A DNA stretch of 13,403 nucleotides, from positions 1 through 13,403 of the forward strand of contig JAADEW010000050.1 of assembly GCA_013153205.1 (NCBI GenBank), given 5' to 3'. The translations under genes and the position numbers were made by a program. Shown piece after piece: positions 1 to 7,899 of this stretch. Source of the DNA: Deferribacteres bacterium (GTDB lineage Bacteria > Thermosulfidibacterota > Thermosulfidibacteria > Thermosulfidibacterales > Thermosulfidibacteraceae). Numbering within the stretch: position 1 is the first letter of the stretch; each line of letters opens with the position of its first letter. The notes under the pieces were generated by a model that worked only from the letters and a program-made list of their open reading frames with translations, was not told the origin of the DNA and ran no database searches.

Positions 1-1082
1 CCGTAGCCTTCCCTTACGGTTCCGCCGGTGAGCCTTTCAAATTCCTCTGCCACCTCAACGGGAAGAGGTGCTCCTCCGGAAAGGCAGAAGCTCACCGAGG
101 AGAGGTTTACCTTGTGTTCCGATGCGTATTTGTTGATGGCCACATAGATGGTGGGAACTCCGGGTAGAAGGGTAACTCTGTATTTTTCTATGAGCTTGAC
201 CACCCTTTCCACCTCAAACCTCGGCTCAAGCACAAGCATTGCTGAAAGGTATATGCCCACGTTCATCCCGACGGTCATGCCGTAAACGTGGAAGAATGGG
301 AGAACGCACAGCACCACCTCTTTCCCCGGCTGAAGCTTGTAAGCCCATTTAGCCACCTGAATGGTGTTGCATACAAGATTTTTGTGGGTGAGCATGGCGG
401 CTTTGGCAAGCCCCGTGGTTCCACCGGTGTACTGAAACACTGCAACGTCTTCTTCAGGGTTTACCTCAACCTCTTGGGGCTTTTTACTGCCCTTTGACAG
501 CTCTCCGAAATCCCTTATATCCGCTCCTTTGGGAAAATCTGGTTTGGGGTTTTTTGCGGCTTTCAGGGGAAACAGAAGGTTGAGTGGAAAGGGCAGAAAG
601 TCCTTCATTTTCGCCACTATCAGGGTCTTTATCTTTCCCTTTTTCACCAGCTCCGAAAACTTGTAAGCCAGAAGGTCAAGGGTGATGGCAACATCCGCTT
701 CACAGTCGTCTATGAGAAGCTCAAGCTCCCTTTCCGTGTACAGGGGGTTAAGCTGTGCCACTATGGCGCCTATCTTTACCGTGGCATAGTAGGCTATGGG
801 ATAGGCGGGGCAGTTGGGAAGAAGAAGGACGATTCTGTCTCCCTTTTTTATCCCTATCTCCTGAAGGGAAGCCGCAAAAGTGAGGGTTTTCTCGTAAAAT
901 TCTTTATAGCTCATCTTTTTGTTGTAAAAGACGATAGCGGTGTTGTCGGGATATTCGCTGTAAGCCCTTTCCAGAAGCCAGAAGAGATTTGTGTTGGGAT
1001 ATTCTAAAGAAGGCGGTATCTCCGGAGGGTAGAACTTGAGCCAGGGTTTTGATAGGTATGGACTTTCAGAAGTGCTTCCCAT
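1..1082 (-). CDS. fadD: Long-chain fatty-acid--CoA ligase (FadD-like), 3' end outside window
   Basis: This is an AMP-forming acyl-CoA synthetase that activates fatty acids to acyl-CoA at the cytoplasmic membrane face, the entry step of beta-oxidation. The first 360 residues are visible and the rest runs off the left edge, so the C-terminal subdomain is not seen. The ATP-binding loop is at residues 218-233 (YTGGTTGLAKAAMLTH). LPFFHVYGM lies at about 261-269, the LSGGAPLP segment at 334-341 and REGYG at the edge. The ATG at 1082-1080 is chosen because AAGGAGG (1088-1094) lies 5 nt upstream; this site overlaps the stop codon of the preceding gene, 11 nt away. One oddity is Ala at residue 228, where E. 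coli FadD and many relatives have Gly (AKGAMLTH). It is the last visible gene of the fad operon. The superfamily assignment is secure; chain-length preference is inferred from context. Confidence 0.95.
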   Translation of the reverse strand, partial: MGSTSESPYLSKPWLKFYPPEIPPSLEYPNTNLFWLLERAYSEYPDNTAIVFYNKKMSYKEFYEKTLTFAASLQEIGIKKGDRIVLLLPNCPAYPIAYYATVKIGAIVAQLNPLYTERELELLIDDCEADVAITLDLLAYKFSELVKKGKIKTLIVAKMKDFLPFPLNLLFPLKAAKNPKPDFPKGADIRDFGELSKGSKKPQEVEVNPEEDVAVFQYTGGTTGLAKAAMLTHKNLVCNTIQVAKWAYKLQPGKEVVLCVLPFFHVYGMTVGMNVGIYLSAMLVLEPRFEVERVVKLIEKYRVTLLPGVPTIYVAINKYASEHKVNLSSVSFCLSGGAPLPVEVAEEFERLTGGTVREGY

Positions 1083-1093
1083 GACTGCCTCCT

Positions 1094-1738
1094 TTAGGGC
1101 TGGAAGTCTTTAAGGGTTAAGCCGCTGTTAATCTTCACATTGGTGCACACAAGCTTGTAAACAAGGCCGTCTTTTGCGTATCTTTCCCATTTAACGGGAA
1201 ATCCTGTGGAGTCAAAGAATAGCTTCTCCTTCACTATGTCCTGAAATATCGGGGTATCTGTCTTCAGCTCAACAACCGTGTAGTCTCCTTCTTTATAGAC
1301 CCTGCAGGGCTTGCCCTTTTCAAGGTATGCCTTTGCCGTGTTCAGGATGTATCCGAAGCTGGTTTCGTAAACCTTAACCCCTCTTATGGAGGTCACCTTT
1401 TTGGCTGAGGGGTCAAAGGTTCTGCAGACGGTAAAGAGGACTTTCTTACAGCCTTTGACCTTGTTCTTGTTGGGGTCGTAGAAGACCTTTGCCCCTTTGC
1501 TTTTTCCCTTGAGGACCTTCATATAGACATAGTTGGGCTTCATGAACTTATACTCGTAAACCCTTTCGTCCTCTTTCTTCCCTGCTCTGTTGTAGGTGTA
1601 AAGCTGGCAGGAGTAGTCTTTGACATCCTCCCACTTCTTCAAAGCGTCGCTGATGATGGATGTGCACTCCTGAGCAAACAGGACGCCTGCAAAAGCCAAA
1701 ATACAGATAATTGATAACAAAGCCTTTCTGGTGCTCAT
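1094..1738 (-). CDS. Exported DUF1571/LolA-like protein in the fad operon
   Basis: This 214-residue protein has a clear Sec signal peptide: STRK, then a hydrophobic stretch at about 6-20, with probable cleavage after VLFA (residue 22). No lipobox is present, so it is probably a soluble periplasmic protein. The body is Lys/Tyr-rich and beta-predicted. The segment KGKSKGAKVFYDP, then RTFDPSAKKVTSIRGVKVYETSFGYIL, and a C-terminal part with STGFPVKWERY resemble DUF1571 and outer-membrane lipoprotein-sorting (LolA-like) half-barrel proteins, which have a hydrophobic groove. The start is supported by GGGAGGT (1742-1748) 3 nt upstream. It lies between fadE and fadD, only 11 nt before fadD, so it is almost certainly co-transcribed with the beta-oxidation genes. 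Binding or carrying a lipid across the envelope is a plausible role from position and fold, but it is inference. The family call rests on recalled motifs, not a search. Confidence 0.75.
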   Translation of the reverse strand: MSTRKALLSIICILAFAGVLFAQECTSIISDALKKWEDVKDYSCQLYTYNRAGKKEDERVYEYKFMKPNYVYMKVLKGKSKGAKVFYDPNKNKVKGCKKVLFTVCRTFDPSAKKVTSIRGVKVYETSFGYILNTAKAYLEKGKPCRVYKEGDYTVVELKTDTPIFQDIVKEKLFFDSTGFPVKWERYAKDGLVYKLVCTNVKINSGLTLKDFQP

Positions 1739-1760
1739 GATACCTCCCTGCTCTTTATTT

Positions 1761-1782
1761 GGGGGCGGAGCCTTCCGCCCCC
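1761..1782 (-). other. Intercistronic GC-rich hairpin between fadE and the DUF1571-like gene
   Basis: A perfect 9-bp inverted repeat (GGGGGCGGA at 1761-1769, TCCGCCCCC at 1774-1782) surrounds a 4-nt loop. It starts 9 nt past the fadE stop codon and ends before the next gene's Shine-Dalgarno site. No U-run follows it on the minus strand, so it is unlikely to be a full intrinsic terminator. A processing or 3'-stabilising element, or partial attenuation separating enzyme genes from the last two genes, is more likely. Confidence 0.6.
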
Positions 1783-1790
1783 TTCAAAAA

Positions 1791-3557
1791 TTAGAAACAG
1801 TATTTCTCTTCCTCGCACACCTTGCCGGCAATGGTGCGGATGAGCTCCACGATGTTTGCAGGCACATACCAGCGGGTGAGCTTTCTCACTATGGAAAGCT
1901 GGGCTCTCAGTGTGTCTCCCGTCTCCGTGGCACAGAGGGCTTTAGTTGCGTATAAGGCCATCCTGGGGAAGGCTTCTGCGAAGTAGTATCTGGTCATGGC
2001 GGCCTGGTATTTCGCCTTCTCTTCCCCCTGTTCCTCGGCAATCTTCTGAGCCCTTAAAAGGGCGCTTTCCATGGCGTAAAGCTCAATAACCATGTCGGCA
2101 AGGTTTTCCACCACAATCTGCTCGTGTCTCAGCTTGTCTTTGAACTTCTGAGTCGCAATGCCTGCCACCATGAGTATCAGCTTCCTTGCCATTTCAACGG
2201 CAAGCTTCTCTTCCGCCAGGAATCCGGGTTTCAGGAGGCTCATGGGCATGAGGGTCATAATCTCTTTGCCCACCTGAGTTGCCGCCTGAACCAGCGGTAG
2301 CTCACCCTTCATGGCTTTTCTGCCAAGCATTCCCACGATAACCAGCCTGTTTATCTCGTTGGTTCCCTCAAATATTCTGTTTATCCTTGAGTCTCTGTAA
2401 GCCCTTGCCGCGGGATATTCCTCGGTGTAGCCGTAGCCGCCGTATATCTGGACCATGTCGTCCACTATGGTGTCCAGTATTTCAGAACCGAAAATCTTGA
2501 GGATGGAACACTCCACAGCGTATTCGCCGATGGCTTCTATGGGGCTTCTGTCGGAAAGCTCGGTGAGTCCTGCGTCAAGAAGCCCTGCAGTTCTGTAAGC
2601 GGCGGATTCCAGAACCCAGGCTCTGGTTGCCATTCTCGCTATCTTCTCCTTCACCATGTCAAAGGAGGATATGGGCCTTCCGAACTGCTGTCTCTGATTG
2701 GCGTATCTCGTGGCTTCCTCAAGAGCGTATTTGGAGTTGCCCACACACGCCATTCCAAGCTTGTATCTTCCGATGTTGAGGATGTTGAAGGCGATGAGGT
2801 GGCCCTTACCTATCCAGTCCTCTCCGCCCAGCAGGTTCTCTTTGGGCACCTTTGCGTTGTCAAAGTAGAGGGGGCATGTGGACGAGCCGCGGATGCCCAT
2901 CTTGTGCTCTTCTGGACCCACAGAAAATCCTTCCGTATCCCTTTCAACGATAAAAGCCGCATGGTGTTCGCCATCAACCTTGGCATAGACTATAAACACG
3001 TCGGCAAATCCTGCGTTGGTGATGAACTGCTTGGAGCCGTTTAGGACCCAGTAATCCCCTTCAAGGGTGGCTTTTGTCTTGATGTTCATGGCGTCGGAAC
3101 CGGCATTGGTCTCGGTGAGGGCATAGGCGGAAATCATCTCTCCCGTGGCAAGTTTGGGCAGGTATTTCTCTTTCTGCTGTTCGGTTCCGAAATAGACTAT
3201 GGGCAGGGTTCCTATTCCCGTGTGAGCCATGATGGTGGTTGCAAAGGAGCCCTGCCCGAAACATATCTTTTCGGAGATGAGCATGGCGCTTATCTTGTCA
3301 AGCCCAAGTCCTCCGTATTCTTCAGGCACTTCTGCACCTAAAAGCCCCAGCTCACCTGCCTGTTTGAAAAGGGCAATCTGCACATCGTAGTTCTTGTTTT
3401 CAATCTCGTCGCTTTTGGGAAGGACCTCTTTTCTGACAAAGTCTTCCGCCGTTTTGGCGAACATCCTCTGCTCTTCTGTAAACTCTTCAGGTATAAAGAC
3501 TTCAGAAGGCTGTGTCCCCTCAACGAGGAAGTAGCTCCCCTTTTTGAAGTAGCTCAT
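1791..3557 (-). CDS. fadE: Acyl-CoA dehydrogenase (FadE-like, long form)
   Basis: This FAD enzyme makes trans-2-enoyl-CoA from acyl-CoA, passing electrons to electron-transfer flavoprotein; no ETF genes are in this window. At 588 residues it is longer than the roughly 380-residue short/medium-chain enzymes. The extra C-terminal helical region (about 430-588) is like that of VLCAD/ACAD9 and Bacillus FadE. Visible motifs are AYALTETNAGSD (144-155), KQFITNAGFAD (176-186), RQQFGRPIS (289-297) and QIYGGYGYTEEYP (370-382). IFEGTNEI (395-402) places the probable catalytic base at Glu397. The ATG at 3557 has ACCTCCTT (3564-3571 on plus, an AAGGAGGT site) 6 nt upstream. It begins 21 nt after the thiolase stop codon. 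The protein is complete with no visible lesion. Long-chain preference is inferred from the subfamily and the FadD neighbour. Confidence 0.96.
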   Translation of the reverse strand: MSYFKKGSYFLVEGTQPSEVFIPEEFTEEQRMFAKTAEDFVRKEVLPKSDEIENKNYDVQIALFKQAGELGLLGAEVPEEYGGLGLDKISAMLISEKICFGQGSFATTIMAHTGIGTLPIVYFGTEQQKEKYLPKLATGEMISAYALTETNAGSDAMNIKTKATLEGDYWVLNGSKQFITNAGFADVFIVYAKVDGEHHAAFIVERDTEGFSVGPEEHKMGIRGSSTCPLYFDNAKVPKENLLGGEDWIGKGHLIAFNILNIGRYKLGMACVGNSKYALEEATRYANQRQQFGRPISSFDMVKEKIARMATRAWVLESAAYRTAGLLDAGLTELSDRSPIEAIGEYAVECSILKIFGSEILDTIVDDMVQIYGGYGYTEEYPAARAYRDSRINRIFEGTNEINRLVIVGMLGRKAMKGELPLVQAATQVGKEIMTLMPMSLLKPGFLAEEKLAVEMARKLILMVAGIATQKFKDKLRHEQIVVENLADMVIELYAMESALLRAQKIAEEQGEEKAKYQAAMTRYYFAEAFPRMALYATKALCATETGDTLRAQLSIVRKLTRWYVPANIVELIRTIAGKVCEEEKYCF

Positions 3558-3578
3558 CTTCTTACCTCCTTAATGTTT

Positions 3579-4766
3579 TTAAACCATCTCAAATACGCCG
3601 GCAGCACCCATACCACCGCCTATGCACATGGTCACCAGTCCGTATTTACCACCGCGCCTTTTGAGCTCGTGCAGAATCTGAACGGTGAGCTTGGCGCCTG
3701 TGCATCCCAGCGGATGGCCCAGCGCTATGGCACCGCCGTTTACGTTGATTCTGTCTGTAAGCTCTTCCCATCCCAGAAGCTTAATGCACGCCAGGGACTG
3801 GGCGGCGAAGGCTTCGTTAAGCTCTATCAGGTCCATGTCCTCCGCTTTTAATCCCGTTATTTTCAGCACCTTGGGAACGGCTACCGTGGGACCTATTCCC
3901 ATCACATCGGGGTCAACTCCACCCACGGCATATCCTTTGAACACGGCTATGGGCTTGATGCCGAGCTCAGCGGCTTTCTTGTCCGACATTACCACCACTG
4001 CCGCCGCCCCGTCTGACATCTGGGAGGAGTTTCCTGCAGTCACCGTTCCCTTCCCGGGAGGGGTAAATGCCGGTTTCAGCTTGGCAAGGGATTCAAGGGT
4101 TGTGTCCGGCCTCACTCCTTCGTCCACCTTGAACTCCACCTCTTCAGCCACGGTTTTCCCGTCGGGAAGATTCCTCAGCACCTTGGTCTTTACAGGCACA
4201 ATCTCTTCCTCAAAGAGCCCTTCCTTTATGGCTTTTGCCGCCTTCATGTGGGACTGGTAGGCGAACTGGTCCTGCTCTTCTCTGGAGATGTTGTATCTTT
4301 TAGCCACCACTTCGGCTGTGATACCCATTGCCATGTAGAGTTCGGGATAGGTTTCCATGACATCGGGGTTGGGTGCCTGTTTGAGTCCACCCATGGGAAT
4401 CATGCTCATAGACTCTGTTCCGCCGGCAATCACCACGTCTGCAAAACCGCACATCACCTTTTCGCACGCTATTGCTATTGACTGAAGGCCGGAAGAGCAG
4501 AACCTGTTTATGGTCATGCCGGGAACGGATGTGGGAAGCCCTGCTTTGATGAGGGCAATTCTCGCCACGTTCATGCCCTGTTCCCCTTCGGGGAAGGCAC
4601 ATCCAAGTATAACATCGTCCACCATTTCGGGTTCAATTCCCGCTCTTTTCACCGCTTCTTTTATCACAACGGCGGCGAGGTCGTCGGGTCTTGTATCTTT
4701 CAGCGTTCCTTTAGGTGCTTTCCCAACGGCTGTTCTTACCGCTGCTACAATAACTGCATCTCTCAT
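3579..4766 (-). CDS. fadA: Acetyl-CoA acyltransferase / 3-ketoacyl-CoA thiolase (FadA)
   Basis: This enzyme catalyses CoA-dependent cleavage of 3-ketoacyl-CoA to acetyl-CoA and a shortened acyl-CoA, the last beta-oxidation step. The 395 residues match the normal thiolase length. The catalytic residues of the family are present: nucleophilic Cys90 in NRFCSSGLQ (87-95), the NEAF loop (317-320), His351 in GGAIALGHPLGCTGAK (344-359), and Cys381 in CIGGGMGAA (381-389). The ATG at 4766 follows AGAGAGGTGA (4771-4780) with good spacing. It lies 26 nt downstream of the FadN-type gene and 21 nt upstream of fadE. With the FadN-type protein it probably forms the multi-step complex typical of FadA partners; the complex is family knowledge, not shown here. 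A biosynthetic acetyl-CoA acetyltransferase is possible for the sequence alone but not favoured by the operon. Confidence 0.95.
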   Translation of the reverse strand: MRDAVIVAAVRTAVGKAPKGTLKDTRPDDLAAVVIKEAVKRAGIEPEMVDDVILGCAFPEGEQGMNVARIALIKAGLPTSVPGMTINRFCSSGLQSIAIACEKVMCGFADVVIAGGTESMSMIPMGGLKQAPNPDVMETYPELYMAMGITAEVVAKRYNISREEQDQFAYQSHMKAAKAIKEGLFEEEIVPVKTKVLRNLPDGKTVAEEVEFKVDEGVRPDTTLESLAKLKPAFTPPGKGTVTAGNSSQMSDGAAAVVVMSDKKAAELGIKPIAVFKGYAVGGVDPDVMGIGPTVAVPKVLKITGLKAEDMDLIELNEAFAAQSLACIKLLGWEELTDRINVNGGAIALGHPLGCTGAKLTVQILHELKRRGGKYGLVTMCIGGGMGAAGVFEMV

Positions 4767-4792
4767 GACTTCACCTCTCTGATTACAAATTT

Positions 4793-7171
4793 TTAATTTC
4801 TAAGCGGTCTGCCCGTTGTGAGCATGTGCTGGATTCTTTCCTGTGTCTTGGGTTCTCCGCACAGGGAGAGGAATCCTTCCCTTTCAAGGTCAAGGATTTC
4901 CCACTCGTTCATAACGGTTCCGGGAAGCACATCCCCACCGGTGAGGACCTTGGCTATGGTCAGGGCTATCTTGGCGTCGTGCTCGGAAATCCAGCCGCCC
5001 CACTTCATGTTGTCAACGAGCATTTTCAGGTATGCGTATCCGTCTCTTCCGGTCATCTTTACCTTTTTGACTCTCGGCGGTTTAAACCCTTCCCTTACGA
5101 GGTTGAGCACCACCTGCTTCGCCTCGTATATGAGGTAATCGCGGTTGATGCTGATGGAATCGCACTCGCCGAGGAAGCCTATCTTTTTTGCCTCGTAAGC
5201 TGAAGAGGAGACCTTTGCCATGGCGATGGTCTCAAAGGCTCTTCTTAAGTGGGGGAATGGGTCAACCACCACGCCTCTCGGAAGCCCTTTGGGAACGTAT
5301 TTGTCAACCACCCTTAACAGCATCTCCTTTGTTCCGCCGCCTGCAGGAAGAAGCCCCACACCAACTTCAACCAGACCCATGTAGAGCTCTGCGTGAGCCC
5401 TTATCCTGTGGCAGTGAAGGCAGAACTCACATCCGCCGCCCACAGTGATGTTGAAAGGTGCGGCGACCACCGGTTTCTCAAAGAGCTTCAGGGACATGGT
5501 GGCTTTCTGGAAGGCTCTCACCATGTAGTCAATCTCTTCCCATTCTTCCTCCTGTATCGCCATGAGAAGAAGTGCCAGATTAGCTCCTGCCGAGAAGTGC
5601 TCTCCCTGATTGGCGATGACCAGCCCTTCAAAGTTCTTTCTGACCTCTTCCAGCGCTTCGTCAACCATCTGAAGTATGCCGGGACCGATGGCGTTCATCT
5701 TGGTGTGGAACTCGAGGCAGGCAACGCCGTCTCCCAGGTCAATAAGGGATGCATCGGCGTTCTCTTTGACCACGGCACCGGCTTTTTTGAGCTTTGAGAG
5801 GATAATGACTTCCGGTCTGGTTGCCAGCTCTTTGTAGGAATTGGTTTCAAAGTCCCAGTAGTAAGTTTTCACGCCTTCCTCTTTGTAGAAGCTCTCTCCG
5901 CCGGCTTCCAGCATCTTTTTAACCTTTTCGGGCACCTGCATGCCCTCTTTCTCCATTCTTTCAACGGACTTTCTTACGCCTATGGCATCCCATATCTCAA
6001 AGGGACCGAGCTCCCAGTTGAAGCCCCACTTCATGGCGTTGTCTATCTGGACGATGTCGTCTGCTATCTCCGGGATTCTGTTGGCGGAGTATATGAGGAG
6101 CGCCGCTATAGACTTCCACACGAACTCTGAGCCCTTGTCTTTGCCGTAGCACATGATTTGCAGGCGCTTTCTCACGTCTTCTTCCGTCTTTGCCATTTCC
6201 AGGGACGGGAAGCTCACCTTTTTGACGGGCCTGTATTCAAGGGTTTCTATGTCAAGAACGAGCCTCTCCTTTTTGCCGCCTTCACCCTTTACCTTTTTGT
6301 AGAAGCCCTGCCCGGTTTTGTCTCCAAGCCAGCCGTTTTCCACCATCTTTTTAAGCCACTCCGGGGGATTGAAAATTTCGCGCATTTCGTCGTTGGGGGC
6401 GTTTTCGTAAACATTGAGGGCCACATGATAAAGCACATCTATACCCACCATGTCCGCCAGCCTGAAGGTTGCCATCTTGGGCCTTCCAATGGCTTTTCCG
6501 GTCAGTGCGTCCACCTCTTCTATGGTGAGTCCCATCTCCTTCATGAGCTTGAGGGTGTACATCATGCCGAAAACGCCGATTCTGTTGGCGATGAAGTTGG
6601 GGGTGTCTTTTGCATAGACGATACCTTTGCCGAGCACCCTTTCTCCGAAGTCCGCCACGAACTCCACCACTTCAGGAAGGGTGTCCCTGCCGGGTATTAT
6701 CTCAAGCAACTTCATGTATCTTGGAGGGTTGAAGAAGTGCATGCCGATGAAGTGTTTTCTGAAGTCTTCGGACCTGCCCTCTGCAATGGCGTTTATTGAG
6801 ATACCGGATGTGTTTGTGGCAACGATGCTTCCCTGTTTTCTGAACTTTTCCACATTTTCAAAGAGGCTTCTCTTTATATCCAGCCTTTCAACCACCGCTT
6901 CAATGATGAGGTCGCAGTCAGAGATTTTGTTCATGTCGTCTTCAAAGTTTCCAATCTCAATAAGCTCTGCAAATTCCTTGAGGTAGAAAGCGGGGGGCCT
7001 TGCCTTGAGGGCTCTCTCCAGCCCTGCCCTTGCTATGGCGTTTCTGTCTCCCTCTTTTGCGGGAATGTCAAGGAGAACCGTGGGAATACCCACATTGGCG
7101 AAGTGTGCCGCTATGGCGGCTCCCATTACGCCTGCTCCCAGCACTGCTGCCTTTTTAACTTTATAACTCAT
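4793..7171 (-). CDS. fadN: 3-hydroxyacyl-CoA dehydrogenase / enoyl-CoA hydratase fusion (FadN type)
   Basis: This bifunctional enzyme hydrates trans-2-enoyl-CoA and oxidises the L-3-hydroxyacyl-CoA with NAD. The domain order is dehydrogenase first, hydratase last, the reverse of E. coli FadB and the order of Bacillus FadN and archaeal fusions. Its 792 residues match that class. The Rossmann motif is GAGVMG (12-17). The dehydrogenase dyad is probably His145 and Glu157 in HFFNPPRYMKLLE. The hydratase oxyanion-hole segment is HFSAGANL (525-532), with candidate catalytic Glu582 (GGGCEF) and Glu602 (GLVEVGVG). An in-frame GTG lies at 7174, but ATG 7171 is preferred because AAGGAGGT (7177-7184) is then 5 nt away rather than 2. 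The ATG shares one base with the regulator's TGA stop, and its ribosome site lies inside the regulator gene, so translational coupling is likely. Confidence 0.94.
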   Translation of the reverse strand: MSYKVKKAAVLGAGVMGAAIAAHFANVGIPTVLLDIPAKEGDRNAIARAGLERALKARPPAFYLKEFAELIEIGNFEDDMNKISDCDLIIEAVVERLDIKRSLFENVEKFRKQGSIVATNTSGISINAIAEGRSEDFRKHFIGMHFFNPPRYMKLLEIIPGRDTLPEVVEFVADFGERVLGKGIVYAKDTPNFIANRIGVFGMMYTLKLMKEMGLTIEEVDALTGKAIGRPKMATFRLADMVGIDVLYHVALNVYENAPNDEMREIFNPPEWLKKMVENGWLGDKTGQGFYKKVKGEGGKKERLVLDIETLEYRPVKKVSFPSLEMAKTEEDVRKRLQIMCYGKDKGSEFVWKSIAALLIYSANRIPEIADDIVQIDNAMKWGFNWELGPFEIWDAIGVRKSVERMEKEGMQVPEKVKKMLEAGGESFYKEEGVKTYYWDFETNSYKELATRPEVIILSKLKKAGAVVKENADASLIDLGDGVACLEFHTKMNAIGPGILQMVDEALEEVRKNFEGLVIANQGEHFSAGANLALLLMAIQEEEWEEIDYMVRAFQKATMSLKLFEKPVVAAPFNITVGGGCEFCLHCHRIRAHAELYMGLVEVGVGLLPAGGGTKEMLLRVVDKYVPKGLPRGVVVDPFPHLRRAFETIAMAKVSSSAYEAKKIGFLGECDSISINRDYLIYEAKQVVLNLVREGFKPPRVKKVKMTGRDGYAYLKMLVDNMKWGGWISEHDAKIALTIAKVLTGGDVLPGTVMNEWEILDLEREGFLSLCGEPKTQERIQHMLTTGRPLRN

Positions 7172-7785
7172 CACACACCTCCTTTAATTCCTTGGTAAAA
7201 GAGTCCAAAGATTTCGTCTGCCACCTCCGGCAGTTTAAACCTCTTCTTAAGCACCCAGATGGTCACCATCTCGTCCATCATTCCCAGAAGAGCCCGGGCC
7301 GCTATCCTTGAGTTTAAATTCTCTCTGAATTCACCTTTCTCCTTTCCCTCCTCTATCACCTCCTCCATGACTTTTAGGTAAGCCTTCAGCTCCGGTGCAC
7401 TTCCCCCCCGCATGAAAGCACTGCACGCCCTCAATTCAATCTGAAGGAGCTGGGCAAAGTGAGGGTCTTCCTCAAGGCTTTTGAAGTGGAGCTTTATGAG
7501 CTCTGCAAGCTTCTCTTTTGCCGTTGAGCACTCTTTCAGCCTCTGTTTCAGCTTTTCAAGCCAGTCGCCGAATCTTTCCTTGAAGATGGAGAGAATCAGG
7601 TCCTCTTTGCTGTCAAAGTAGATGTAAATGGTGCCTTCGGCTATGCCGGCGAGCTTTGCTATGTCAGCTATTCTCGCTGTGTGAAAGCCCTTTTCTGCGA
7701 AAACCCTCTCCGCGGCTTTCAGTATCTTTTCCCTTTTGCTTTTCCTTTCCTTTTTCCTGAGCCTTGAAGTGGTTTTGGATGCCAT
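7171..7785 (-). CDS. TetR-family regulator of the beta-oxidation operon (FadR-like)
   Basis: This 204-residue DNA-binding regulator has an unusually basic N-terminal tail (residues 1-20, many Lys/Arg). The TetR helix-turn-helix follows: KILKAAERVFAEKGFHTARIADIAKLAGIAEGTIYIYFDSKEDL (20-63). The rest is a helical ligand and dimerisation domain. In several bacteria TetR proteins in this position, such as Bacillus FadR (YsiA), repress fad genes and are released by long-chain acyl-CoA; the ligand here is inferred. The ATG at 7785 is preceded by AGGAG at 7792-7796, 6 nt away. It is the promoter-proximal gene of the operon, a palindrome lies just upstream, and its stop codon overlaps the fadN start. 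That arrangement predicts autorepression and fixed stoichiometry with the enzymes. Confidence 0.92.
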   Translation of the reverse strand: MASKTTSRLRKKERKSKREKILKAAERVFAEKGFHTARIADIAKLAGIAEGTIYIYFDSKEDLILSIFKERFGDWLEKLKQRLKECSTAKEKLAELIKLHFKSLEEDPHFAQLLQIELRACSAFMRGGSAPELKAYLKVMEEVIEEGKEKGEFRENLNSRIAARALLGMMDEMVTIWVLKKRFKLPEVADEIFGLFYQGIKGGV

Positions 7786-7803
7786 CGCCCTCTCCTATAT
7801 AAA

Positions 7804-7823
7804 TGAGTGAGTGCTCACTCACT
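7804..7823. promoter_or_regulatory. Probable TetR/FadR-like operator palindrome
   Basis: TGAGTGAGTGCTCACTCA (7804-7821) is a perfect inverted repeat of 8-bp arms around a 2-bp centre. Its layout resembles TGAATGA-N4-TCATTCA operators of Gram-positive FadR. Because the sequence has a 4-bp period, a second equally perfect register (AGTGAGTG-CT-CACTCACT, 7806-7823) overlaps it, shifted by 2 bp. It sits between the -10 region and the ribosome site of the TetR gene, so binding would block the leftward promoter. It lies about 40 bp upstream of the rightward Nudix -35, so an effect on that promoter is less certain. Confidence 0.8.
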
Positions 7824-7847
7824 AACAAATAAATTGTGGTTTGTCAA
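7819..7847 (-). promoter_or_regulatory. Promoter of the fad operon (sigma70-like)
   Basis: On the minus strand a consensus -35 TTGACA (7847-7842) is followed, after a 17-nt spacer, by TAGTGA (7824-7819). That -10 is weak, but an upstream TG (TGTTAGTGA) makes an extended -10 possible. The -10 overlaps the palindromic operator, which fits direct repression by the TetR protein. The -35 and spacing are clear; the exact -10 is uncertain. Confidence 0.6.
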
Positions 7848-7861
7848 GGATGGGGTGACTC

Positions 7862-7890
7862 TTGAGGTTTGCGGTGGTTGTAGTTATAAT
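7862..7890 (+). promoter_or_regulatory. Promoter of the Nudix gene (sigma70-like)
   Basis: TTGAGG (7862-7867), a 17-nt spacer and a perfect TATAAT (7885-7890) form a good promoter. Transcription would start at about 7896-7898, only a few bases before the chosen ATG at 7900. This predicts a leaderless or nearly leaderless mRNA, consistent with no Shine-Dalgarno sequence before that ATG. Confidence 0.7.
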
Positions 7891-7899
7891 TTTGCTAAA

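Noticed and set aside
3685..4260. A 191-codon plus-strand open frame inside fadA
   Set aside because: It is a Ser/Pro/Ala-rich shadow of the thiolase with no domain or ribosome site of note.
6158..6799. A 213-codon plus-strand open frame inside fadN
   Set aside because: It is a His-rich translation opposite conserved dehydrogenase codons, so a shadow frame.
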